A stretch of 40,627 nucleotides of DNA. Origin: a candidate division TM6 bacterium GW2011_GWE2_41_16 (GTDB lineage Bacteria > Babelota > Babeliae > Babelales > Babelaceae). Each line of letters starts with the position of its first letter. The stretch's first letter is position 1. Location: assembly GCA_000996695.1 (NCBI GenBank), contig LCAT01000006.1:1-40627 (forward strand), written 5' to 3'. Shown piece after piece: positions 24,249 through 31,870 of the stretch. Under the pieces are notes generated by a model. It worked only from the letters and a program-made list of their open reading frames with translations. It had not been told where the DNA came from and made no database searches. The position numbers and the translations under genes were made by a program.

Positions 24249-26141
24249 ATGCGTAGAGGTATAAAAGCTTTTTTTACAACGTGTTTAGCTTTGTTTATTG
24301 TTGGAGGTGCTGGGATGTGGGTGCATAAAGTACGATCAAAAGAGATTCCTCTTGAAGATTTTTTTAAAAATCCTGAGCGTGCCGCATACACCATCTCTCC
24401 TGATGGTACGCATGTTGCGTTTTTGGCACCATACAAAAATAGGATGAACATTTTTGTTCAAAAAATAGGTGATGAAAACGCGCACAGAGTGACATCTGTG
24501 ATACAGAGAGATATTGCCAATTATGGCTGGAAAAATGATGCGACGCTTGTATATGTGCGGGATACCAATGGTGATGAAAATTATCATTTGTTTTCGGTAG
24601 ACAAGGGTGGAAACGAAGAACGAGACTTAACTCCATTTGATGGTGTAAAGGTAAGCATTGTTGATGATCTCGAAGACCGTGAAAACGAGATGCTCATTCA
24701 AATGAACAAGCGAGATAAAAAAGTTTTTGACGTTTTTCTCCTCAATATTACAACGGGCGAGTTGCAGCTTGTTGCACAGAATCCTGGCAATGTTACTTCC
24801 TGGTTGACCGATCATGATGGCCAAGTACGCGTTGCAATAGTTACCGATGGAGTTAATTACACGCTGTTATTTAGAAACGCGCAGCAAGAACCGTTCAAAG
24901 AAATTATGACAACGGGTTTTAAGGATGCGTTTGAGCCGCAGTTATTTACCTCTGATAACAAAAATTTGTATGTGCTATCGAACGTGGGGCAGGATAAAAA
25001 GGCGCTTATCATTTTTGATCCGGTAAGCGGCAAAACAATTGAAAAGCTTTTTGAGCATCCAGATGTTGATGTGGCACAAATTTCATATTCAAAAAAGCGC
25101 AAAGTATTAACTACTGCATGGTATATTACCTCAAAAATCGAGCGCGTGTTTTTTGATGATGAAATAAAAAAAATATTTGAGCGTCTTGAGTCAGCACTTC
25201 CGGGATATGAGATTGTTATAGCAGATAAGAACAAAGCTGAAGACAAATTTATCGTGCATGCTCGCAGTGATAGATCTCGTGGTATCTTTTATATGTATGA
25301 CAAAACTACCGATGTACTCACTAAATTAGCAGATGTGAGTCCATGGCTTGATGAAAACAAGCTTGTTTCTATGAAGCCTATATCATATGTATCCAGAGAT
25401 GGTTTGCTTATTCATGGATATCTTACGTTGCCTAAAGAGTATTCGGGCAAGGTTCCTGTGATTGTTCATCCACACGGTGGGCCATGGGCTCGCGATGAAT
25501 GGGGCTATAACCCAACTGTGCAATTTCTCGCTAACCGTGGATATGCGGTATTGCAAATGAACTTTAGAGGCTCAACGGGGTATGGTAAAAAATTTTGGGA
25601 GAAATCGTTCAAGCAATGGGGTAAAACCATGCAGGATGATGTCACCGATGGCGCACAATGGCTGATTGATCAAGGAATAGCGGATCCCAAGCGTATTGCG
25701 ATTTATGGTGGCAGCTATGGCGGGTATGCAGTGCTTGCAGGACTTGCGTTTACACCAGATTTATATGCCTGTGGCGTTGATTATGTCGGTGTATCAAACC
25801 TTTTTACGTTGCTTAAATCGGTTCCTGAATATTGGAAACCTGAGTTAGATATGTTATATGAGCAAATGGGCCATCCAGAAAAAGATAAGGCTTTGCTCGA
25901 AGAAGTTTCGCCAGTTTTTCATGCTCACTGTATTAAAGTGCCGCTTTTTGTTGTACAAGGAAGAATGGACCCACGTGTGAATATTGCCGAGTCCGATCAA
26001 ATTGTTGAGGCTCTCAAAAAATGTGGCGTTGATGTGCAGTATATGGTTAAAGACAATGAAGGTCATGGTTTTAGAAACGAAGAAAATAAGTTCGATTTTT
26101 ATCGAGCAATGGAAAAGTTTCTCGCAGAACATTTGAAATAG
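24249..26141 (+). CDS. S9-family prolyl oligopeptidase / acylaminoacyl-peptidase-like enzyme
   Basis: A 630-residue serine peptidase. Residues 1-25 form a signal peptide or anchor (AFFTTCLALFIVGGAGMW). Residues about 35-365 are a beta-propeller (YTISPDGTHVAFLAP, NIFVQKIG, YDKTTDVLTKLADVSPW). The C-terminal alpha/beta-hydrolase domain has the triad S489 (GGSYGGY), D574 (GRMDPRVN) and H606 (EGHGF). The oxyanion region is HPHGGPWARDEWGYNP. ATG 24249 is preferred over ATG 24234 because GGGAG sits 8 nt upstream. It acts on oligopeptides, likely in the periplasm. Two catalytic-domain-less relatives lie at 29759-30922 and 30946-31860. Confidence 0.93.
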   Translation: MRRGIKAFFTTCLALFIVGGAGMWVHKVRSKEIPLEDFFKNPERAAYTISPDGTHVAFLAPYKNRMNIFVQKIGDENAHRVTSVIQRDIANYGWKNDATLVYVRDTNGDENYHLFSVDKGGNEERDLTPFDGVKVSIVDDLEDRENEMLIQMNKRDKKVFDVFLLNITTGELQLVAQNPGNVTSWLTDHDGQVRVAIVTDGVNYTLLFRNAQQEPFKEIMTTGFKDAFEPQLFTSDNKNLYVLSNVGQDKKALIIFDPVSGKTIEKLFEHPDVDVAQISYSKKRKVLTTAWYITSKIERVFFDDEIKKIFERLESALPGYEIVIADKNKAEDKFIVHARSDRSRGIFYMYDKTTDVLTKLADVSPWLDENKLVSMKPISYVSRDGLLIHGYLTLPKEYSGKVPVIVHPHGGPWARDEWGYNPTVQFLANRGYAVLQMNFRGSTGYGKKFWEKSFKQWGKTMQDDVTDGAQWLIDQGIADPKRIAIYGGSYGGYAVLAGLAFTPDLYACGVDYVGVSNLFTLLKSVPEYWKPELDMLYEQMGHPEKDKALLEEVSPVFHAHCIKVPLFVVQGRMDPRVNIAESDQIVEALKKCGVDVQYMVKDNEGHGFRNEENKFDFYRAMEKFLAEHLK

Positions 26142-26153
26142 TTTCATCACTCT

Positions 26154-26197
26154 AAAAAAAGAGAGCTCGCTCTAAAACAGCGGGTTTTCTTTTTTTT
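26154..26197. terminator. Terminator after the S9 peptidase gene
   Basis: Positions 26161-26171 pair with 26179-26189 (several G-T) around a 7-nt loop. Seven A precede and seven or more T follow, giving a strong rightward terminator. Confidence 0.85.
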
Positions 26198-26265
26198 GTC
26201 GAATATGCATATCTTTAGGGTGCGACATTATATGGTTGAAGGACCCATTTTTAAGGATATGTTTT

Positions 26266-27276
26266 ATGAAGCATACTCAAGACAATATACGTATTTTAGT
26301 TATCTCCGGGAGTGCGCGAAGAGCAACAAATTGCCCGGGTGCAGACGGCAAGTCAACCTTTTTTATGGAACGAATAAAAACAGCATTGCCCCAAGACTGG
26401 ACGGTTGATCTGTGTAATCTTTCAAATGATTACACATTACCAAAAATTCAAGCGTGCAATGCTTGTGCTTCGACGTCAATGGCACTGTGTGTATGGCCAT
26501 GTAATTGTTATAAGCGTCATAGTTTTGTTCAGCCTGACCTGATGTGGGATGAAGATTTGTTTGGAAGAATATATGCGGCCGATGCTATCGTGGTTATATC
26601 ACCTGTTAATTGGTATGGGCCAACGAGCTCCCTTAAACTTCTTTTTGATCGATTGGTATGTGCAAGTGGTGGTAATCCGGACCCAAAGCTTATCGATCAA
26701 AAAAACGCTAACCTTGCAGCCGCTCTTGAAAATAGCCCTCAGTGGAAAAAACTATCACAAAATCATCTTGAAGGAAGAACTGCTGCCTTTTTTGTCTACG
26801 GTAATGCGGGTGCGGATGAGGTTGATGAAACAGGCTCGCCTTTTCTTCTCAAGCACAAAGAGTATTTTGATCCGCGCAAAGAAGTTGCTCTTACTCATGG
26901 TTATAAGGCTTTTGAGCCGATTATTTTTCAACTACGGTATAGCGGAATAGAAGCTCCCGATGAACTTGTGCGATATATCGTGACGGGTAAGGGTGAAAAA
27001 TATAACAAGGATCAAATTCCGGCACTTAAGCATAATGAAAAAGCCTTGCATGCATTTGATGTATGGGTAGAAAATGTGAAAAATTTTGTAGAAAAAAAGG
27101 GAAAGATTAAACCAGGAAAATATCCTGTTCCCTTAAAAAAGCCGGATTCAGAAATGAGTGTTTTTGCTCGGCAAGTGCAGCTGCTCATCAGAAAAACATT
27201 GGGCAGTTTATGGATGCATTCTTTTGGGTATTTTACTTTTCAAAGGACCAATAAAAAGCGTCAATTGAAAAGATGA
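26266..27276 (+). CDS. NADPH-dependent FMN reductase / flavodoxin-fold protein
   Basis: A 336-residue protein. Residues 5-130 form a flavodoxin-like NAD(P)H:FMN oxidoreductase domain: RILVISGSAR (FMN phosphate loop), IQACNACAST with a Cys pair, ADAIVVISPVNWYGPTSSLK and FDRLVC. The family uses NAD(P)H to reduce FMN, quinones or other acceptors. An extra cysteine cluster (ALCVWPCNCY) recalls the iron-sulfur flavoprotein subgroup, but the spacing does not prove a cluster. The C-terminal 150 residues are an extension with no motif I recognise and a basic end (KRTNKKRQLKR-like). ATG 26266 has AAGGA exactly 8 nt upstream. There is no signal peptide, so it is probably cytoplasmic. Confidence 0.85.
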   Translation: MKHTQDNIRILVISGSARRATNCPGADGKSTFFMERIKTALPQDWTVDLCNLSNDYTLPKIQACNACASTSMALCVWPCNCYKRHSFVQPDLMWDEDLFGRIYAADAIVVISPVNWYGPTSSLKLLFDRLVCASGGNPDPKLIDQKNANLAAALENSPQWKKLSQNHLEGRTAAFFVYGNAGADEVDETGSPFLLKHKEYFDPRKEVALTHGYKAFEPIIFQLRYSGIEAPDELVRYIVTGKGEKYNKDQIPALKHNEKALHAFDVWVENVKNFVEKKGKIKPGKYPVPLKKPDSEMSVFARQVQLLIRKTLGSLWMHSFGYFTFQRTNKKRQLKR

Positions 27277-27302
27277 TTCGATAAAAATGAAATGTTTTGA
27301 AG

Positions 27303-27332
27303 AAGGCCCACGCTAACCCTGTGGGCTTTTTA
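27303..27332. terminator. Terminator after the flavoprotein gene
   Basis: AAGGCCCAC (27303-27311) pairs with GTGGGCTTT (27321-27329), with a 9-nt loop and a T tract on the plus strand. Confidence 0.85.
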
Positions 27333-27493
27333 ATTTTTCAAAAATACAGGCTGATTGCATGTTCCGATTGTGCGGTTAATTGTTATAAAGTGGATCGCAT
27401 TGAAGTAGCGTGTATGATTGTATTTATTCTGTATAATTATATCTTTATGTTATGCTTTAGTGCTGGTTTACACATTACGCAAAACGAGTATGT
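27333..27493. other. Gap before the deoxyribosyltransferase-like gene
   Basis: An AT-rich leader of 160 bp. Open reading in this stretch is a run-on through the terminator and has no coding character. A plausible promoter would be here, but I see no clear pair of hexamers. Confidence 0.3.
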
Positions 27494-28186
27494 ATGAACA
27501 AATTGTATGTTACATTGATTTCAGTATTGTTTTTTGGAACTTCTGTGTGCGCAATGGCTCCCAATCCTGTCGAAAGTAATGCTATGAAGCCAAAAATTGC
27601 TATCTATCTTGCCGGAACTATTAAAAAAGGACACGAAAAATCAAACGAATCATTTTGGGATGCCGAAAATATTGATCTTCTTCGAACGTTCTTAAAAAAT
27701 TATGAAGTCGTATTTCTGAACCCCGCTTTGCGAACTGATGACCTTTCAGATCCATTATCTACGTTTGGTCGTGATATGCTCCAGGTTTTTTCGAGTACCT
27801 TTGTTTTTGTTGATGCGAGAGATCGCCGTGGACTAGGAGTTGGTGCAGAAATGATGTGGGCTAAACTTAACACGATACCAGTTGTGACCTGGGCGCCAAA
27901 AAATTCTTTCTATCGCAAGGAGCAAACGACCATTTTGGATGTACCGGTGAAAAATTTTGTTCATCCCTTTATAGCAGCGCTCAGCGACCACATTGTTGAT
28001 GATTTGGTTGAAGGGGCTTTATGGATAGAGCATTTTATGACACATCCATCTTCTGCCAAAATAAAAAATGTTGAGAGTATTAACGATGCAATACAGTATT
28101 ACAAAGCAACTCAATTGCAGAACGATGCTCCTATGATGCACCTACTTGCCGAAAAAGATGAGCTCACAAAACGCATGAATGTGTAA
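27494..28186 (+). CDS. Exported nucleoside 2-deoxyribosyltransferase-like protein
   Basis: A 230-residue protein with a clear signal peptide (MNKLYVTLISVLFFGTSVCAMA). The mature part begins KIAIYLAGTIKKG and contains DPLSTFGRDMLQVFSSTFVFVDARDRRGLGVGAEMMWAK. The pattern IYLAG, then D of VFVDAR, then G-x-G-x-E-x-x-WA is typical of the nucleoside 2-deoxyribosyltransferase superfamily, in which the Glu (here in GAEMMWA) is the nucleophile. Typical members are about 150-160 residues and cytoplasmic, so an exported form is unusual. It may transfer or hydrolyse N-glycosidic bonds of nucleosides or act on a modified nucleotide; the substrate cannot be told. The ybaK-like gene follows 9 bp downstream with AAGGG overlapping this gene's end, so the two are probably cotranscribed. 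Confidence 0.65.
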   Translation: MNKLYVTLISVLFFGTSVCAMAPNPVESNAMKPKIAIYLAGTIKKGHEKSNESFWDAENIDLLRTFLKNYEVVFLNPALRTDDLSDPLSTFGRDMLQVFSSTFVFVDARDRRGLGVGAEMMWAKLNTIPVVTWAPKNSFYRKEQTTILDVPVKNFVHPFIAALSDHIVDDLVEGALWIEHFMTHPSSAKIKNVESINDAIQYYKATQLQNDAPMMHLLAEKDELTKRMNV

Positions 28187-28195
28187 GGGTTTGCT

Positions 28196-28666
28196 ATGTT
28201 GACAGAGAATGCGCTGAGAATACAAGATTTTCTTAAAGAAAAAGGGATTAATACAACAGTTGTAGAGTTTCCTGCAAGTACCAGAACTGCTCAAGATGCG
28301 GCTCAAGCAATCGGATGTCAGGTTGCTCAAATTGTTAAATCACTTGTTTTTTGCACAAAACAAACAAATAAGCCCATTTTGATTCTGGTGAGCGGTGCAA
28401 ACCGAGTTGACGAAAAGGTTTTGACGAATTTGGTCGCAGAGGGTGTGGTTAAAGCCAGTGCAGATTTTGCCAAAGAAACAACAGGATTTGCTATTGGAGG
28501 CGTGCCGCCTTGTGGGCATAAAGAAAAAATTGAAACATATATTGATCAAGATTTACTTCAATATAAAGAAGTGTGGGCTGCAGCAGGAACTCCGCATGCT
28601 GTTTTTAATTTGAGTTCGGCCGCTCTTCTGAATTTGACCAATGGCACGGTAATAAAAGTTTGCTAA
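28196..28666 (+). CDS. YbaK/EbsC-family aminoacyl-tRNA deacylase
   Basis: A 156-residue cytosolic trans-editing protein. The family hydrolyses mischarged tRNA-Pro (Ala- or Cys-tRNA-Pro) or related species. The family signature is complete: AAQAIGCQVAQIVKSLVF with the conserved Lys in IVKSL, GVVKASADFAKETTGFAIGGVPPCGH and VWAAAGTPHAVF. The second half resembles the ProXp/YeaK-like branch more than E. coli YbaK. AAGGG lies about 6 nt before the ATG. The MBL-fold gene follows after 14 bp. Confidence 0.9.
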   Translation: MLTENALRIQDFLKEKGINTTVVEFPASTRTAQDAAQAIGCQVAQIVKSLVFCTKQTNKPILILVSGANRVDEKVLTNLVAEGVVKASADFAKETTGFAIGGVPPCGHKEKIETYIDQDLLQYKEVWAAAGTPHAVFNLSSAALLNLTNGTVIKVC

Positions 28667-28680
28667 AAAGGGGAATTCAT

Positions 28681-29601
28681 ATGTCATTAAGTTTAGTCCG
28701 AGGTACGAGCTATGTGTGCCCCGGAGTTTTTGCTGTTGGCGTATACGTGCACGGAAACACTGCAATTCTCATTGATAGTGGTAGTGACGAGAGTAGTGCA
28801 AAAAACATTACCCATCTGGTTCAATCTGCAGGATGTACCATAACAGCAATCATACAGACGCATGCTCACGCAGACCATTGCGGAGGAACTTCTTTTTTAC
28901 AAAAAAAGTTTCCTCAGGTACGTGTGTATGCAACATATGACGAAAAATGTTTAATAGAAGATCCTCTTTTTGCGCCACGGTGCTTTTGTGGGGGTGCGGC
29001 TCCATTTTTAGGATTACAAAACAAAAGTATAGCGCCACAACGCGCATCAGCAGTAACCGATGTTATAACGCCATATCAGGACCAAAGAGTAGACGTTTGT
29101 GGTGTACCTTTTACCCTAGTAACCTTGCCGGGGCATAGTTCAGGCGCGATTGGTGTTATAACGCCTGATAATGTGCTGTATTGCGGTGATGCTATTGTTG
29201 GTCCTGTTACTTTTAACAAGCATCCGTTTTTGTTTTACACCAACATCGGGGATGCGCTCAGTTCTTTTAAAAAATTGGCAAATAAGGCTGTAGATGCATG
29301 TGTAATATACCATGGTGGCCTTGACTCTGATCATGCCGCTACCCTGCAGCAGCATGAAGCCAGAATTTTAGAAACCAGAGCCGCGATTTTATCAATCGTG
29401 AAAGATCAAGGTGCATCGATAGATTCGATTACCCAGAGTGTCATGAAAATGTATGCAATCCCAAATAATATGGTTGCATGGACGCTTACACAAACAACGG
29501 TTAAGGCGTATCTTGCTCAGCTCGAGGCTGAAAAAAACATAGAGCTAGTTGTCACTGATGGTTTGCTCGTTGTTCGTGCAGTTTCTTTTCCTAAACAATA
29601 G
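28681..29601 (+). CDS. MBL-fold metallohydrolase (glyoxalase II-like)
   Basis: A 306-residue metallo-beta-lactamase-fold hydrolase. The metal-binding motifs are THAHADHCGG (HxHxDH), LPGHSSGAIG (His), YCGDAIVG (Asp) and IYHGG (His). The last about 75 residues (ILETRAAILSIVKDQG...) form a winged-helix-like C-terminal region, as in glyoxalase-II-like and LACTB2-type proteins. The substrate is unknown: a thioester or nucleic acid phosphodiester are both possible. ATG 28681 is preferred because AAAGGGG stands 7 nt upstream; TTG 28660 is less likely. Confidence 0.9.
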   Translation: MSLSLVRGTSYVCPGVFAVGVYVHGNTAILIDSGSDESSAKNITHLVQSAGCTITAIIQTHAHADHCGGTSFLQKKFPQVRVYATYDEKCLIEDPLFAPRCFCGGAAPFLGLQNKSIAPQRASAVTDVITPYQDQRVDVCGVPFTLVTLPGHSSGAIGVITPDNVLYCGDAIVGPVTFNKHPFLFYTNIGDALSSFKKLANKAVDACVIYHGGLDSDHAATLQQHEARILETRAAILSIVKDQGASIDSITQSVMKMYAIPNNMVAWTLTQTTVKAYLAQLEAEKNIELVVTDGLLVVRAVSFPKQ

Positions 29602-29758
29602 GCTGCGGAAATTTTTATTGCAATTTCAAAAATTAACTTTTTTGCCAAAAAGAATTTATAAATTGTTTGTTTGGTAAAAAACTACTCTTTTGTGTTTTTC
29701 TCCTTTACGATAAAAAAAGACTGTATATTAAAGGTTTTTTTATCGCTGAAGGGCTTAT
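29602..29758. other. Gap with inverted repeat, upstream of orphan propeller gene
   Basis: TTTTTGCCAAA near 29638 pairs with TTTGGTAAAAA near 29670 (one G-T), and a smaller A/T hairpin lies near 29713-29743. Either could be a weak terminator of the MBL gene or a protein-binding site. Confidence 0.35.
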
Positions 29759-30922
29759 ATGTTTATGCAAAAGTGGTTTAAGGTAGCAATAAACACCATG
29801 TTGCTGTGTGCTTGTGTGTGCACAGCCAATGTTTCGGCATTGCAACAAGATTCCATTAAAGTTGTGAGACAGCATGACAAGCTGCCTGTACGAATGAGCT
29901 ATACCATTTCACCTGATGGCAAGAACTGTGCATTTTTAACAACGGGTTCTCCAAAAGATGTCTGGAATATTTTTGTTCACAAGGTTGGTAGTTCTCGCGG
30001 CAAACAAGTTACTTTTGAAAAGAATAGACACATAAAAGAATGTTTTTGGCTCGATAACTCAACCATTCTTTATTTTGCGAAAAATAGACAACGTTCGTCT
30101 AAGGAATATGGGGATTATTTGTGCGCGTTTGACTTGCATACTATGAAATCGCGAGATCTCATGCCCATATCCGAGGATGTTCCTTTTGGTTTATCTGTTA
30201 TTGAGGGATGTGATCAAGAAATTTTTATTCAACAAGGGAAACATCGTTCTGCTATAGTCGACGCATATAGGCTTAATGCAAAAACAGGTGTATTAACCTG
30301 TGTTGCACAATATAAATATTCTGAACGTGTAAAGTGGATTGCTGATCATAATGGTAAAAAAGTGCGTGCTGCTCTGACCTTTCATGGTCAGTTGCTATAC
30401 CGAAACAGTGAACAGGATGATTTTAAAGAGGTCGTTTTGCCTGCTTCCATGCATATACAAAATTGTTTTATGTTTACATTTGATAACAAAAATTTGATTC
30501 TAAGCGTGCAAACGCCCGATGGTGGCTCGGCTGTATGCGTTCTTGATCCTCAAACTGGTAGCATTATAGACACGATTATGAAAACAACGTTTGCGCACGC
30601 ATACCATGCTGTTGATTTTTTGGATAATGTAAGCTTGCAACAGGTGGCTTTAGCGGAATATAGCGACGCTTCGGGTAAAAAACGCCAGGTCTTTTTTGAT
30701 TCTGCTCTGCAAACGGTATATGAAAATTTGCATACAATATTTGAAGATGCTCCTTTTTATATGAGAAGTGTTTCGGACGATCTTACGAAAATTATTTTTT
30801 CTGTGATTGGTTCGCAAGGTGTTAATAGTGAGGGCGCATATTTTTTGTATGACAAACAAACGAATACGTTGACTAAGCTTGCGGCATGGTGGCCATCGAT
30901 TGAAACCAATGGCTGTATTTAA
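29759..30922 (+). CDS. Orphan beta-propeller protein related to S9 peptidases, exported
   Basis: A 387-residue protein with a signal peptide (about residues 1-28, INTMLLCACVCTANVSA). It matches the propeller part of the S9 enzyme at 24249-26141: YTISPDGKNCAFLT, NIFVHKVG, GDYLCAFDLHTMKSRDL, LLYRN, KEVVLP, VLDPQTGSIID and YDKQTNTLTKLAAWWP. It ends exactly where the alpha/beta-hydrolase domain would begin, so no catalytic Ser, Asp or His is present. AAGGG lies 5 nt upstream. It might bind peptides or inhibit the full enzyme, or it may be a decaying paralogue; the intact frame favours selection. The next gene is a second such copy. Confidence 0.85.
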   Translation: MFMQKWFKVAINTMLLCACVCTANVSALQQDSIKVVRQHDKLPVRMSYTISPDGKNCAFLTTGSPKDVWNIFVHKVGSSRGKQVTFEKNRHIKECFWLDNSTILYFAKNRQRSSKEYGDYLCAFDLHTMKSRDLMPISEDVPFGLSVIEGCDQEIFIQQGKHRSAIVDAYRLNAKTGVLTCVAQYKYSERVKWIADHNGKKVRAALTFHGQLLYRNSEQDDFKEVVLPASMHIQNCFMFTFDNKNLILSVQTPDGGSAVCVLDPQTGSIIDTIMKTTFAHAYHAVDFLDNVSLQQVALAEYSDASGKKRQVFFDSALQTVYENLHTIFEDAPFYMRSVSDDLTKIIFSVIGSQGVNSEGAYFLYDKQTNTLTKLAAWWPSIETNGCI

Positions 30923-30945
30923 ATAAACGATTATGAGGAGGCCTT

Positions 30946-31860
30946 ATGATATCACTCAATAAAAAGATTTTTGTTTTTTTGATATTCATCTGTTGTGGAT
31001 CGGGTATATCGCATACTCTTCTGCAAGCAGGTGGGACGGAGCAAAACACATCAATTAATGCCGGAAAATCGCAGTACTCTATTTCTCCGGATGGTACATA
31101 CCTCGCTTTTTTAGCGAAATATGACTACATACCCAATATTTTTGTCCAAAAAATAGGTTCTGAAGAAGCGATCAAAATAACATCAATCACTAGCGGTTTC
31201 GTATACGGATATTTTTGGAAAAACGATCACACAATAGTGTATGACTGGCATGCGCATTGTGATGAAACACGTGTGTTTGTTGTGGATGTTCAAAGTTTGA
31301 AAGCCCGAGATCTAATTCCGGGAGCAAACTCGAGCATTCGTGCTGCTCTCGAAGATTGCGCAGAGGACATTTTAATACGAACAAATATGCATAATCCTGA
31401 TAAAGGATCTTTTGACGTATACCGCCTTAATATCATCTCAGAAAAAATGCAGCCCATTACAGAAGATCCGGGTGTCGAAGAATTTTATAAACAGGGATGT
31501 TTATATTCCAACAAAAACAATAAAGTAATGACTAAATTTGAACGAACTGGTAAATGGATCCAGAATAATTGTGTAAAATGTCCCGAAAAAATACAAGCCT
31601 ATTTTTTGTCAGATGATGATGAGATGAAAAAAATGTATGCAAAGGTTGTGCAAATTTTAAAACAACCTTATTATTCGCGATACTGGCATCGCGTGATTCA
31701 TGATCCAGCCATTCAAATAACATCCATACAAAGTGATAGAGATGAATCCAAATTTTTGATAGAAGCTTTTATCAATACGGCTTGTAGGTGTTATTGTCTT
31801 TATGATACAAAAAGTGATGTTCTTACCGTCTTGGCTCAAGATTGGGATTGGTATAGGTAA
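30946..31860 (+). CDS. Second, shorter orphan beta-propeller protein
   Basis: A 304-residue relative of the preceding gene. It has a signal peptide (IFVFLIFICCGSGISHTLL), then YSISPDGTYLAFLAKY, NIFVQKIG, YGYFWKNDHTIVY, and at the end YDTKSDVLTVLAQDW. About 80 residues of the middle blades present in the 387-residue paralogue are missing, so a complete propeller is unlikely unless it oligomerises. Like its neighbour it stops at the catalytic-domain boundary. GAGGAGG lies 4 nt before the ATG, the strongest ribosome site in the window. It is 23 bp from the previous stop, so cotranscription is likely. Confidence 0.8.
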   Translation: MISLNKKIFVFLIFICCGSGISHTLLQAGGTEQNTSINAGKSQYSISPDGTYLAFLAKYDYIPNIFVQKIGSEEAIKITSITSGFVYGYFWKNDHTIVYDWHAHCDETRVFVVDVQSLKARDLIPGANSSIRAALEDCAEDILIRTNMHNPDKGSFDVYRLNIISEKMQPITEDPGVEEFYKQGCLYSNKNNKVMTKFERTGKWIQNNCVKCPEKIQAYFLSDDDEMKKMYAKVVQILKQPYYSRYWHRVIHDPAIQITSIQSDRDESKFLIEAFINTACRCYCLYDTKSDVLTVLAQDWDWYR

Positions 31861-31870
31861 GGGTGAACAG

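Noticed and set aside
27297-27497. Plus-strand frame of 66 codons after the flavoprotein gene
   Set aside because: It reads straight through the intrinsic terminator at 27303-27332 and has no ribosome site or coding character.
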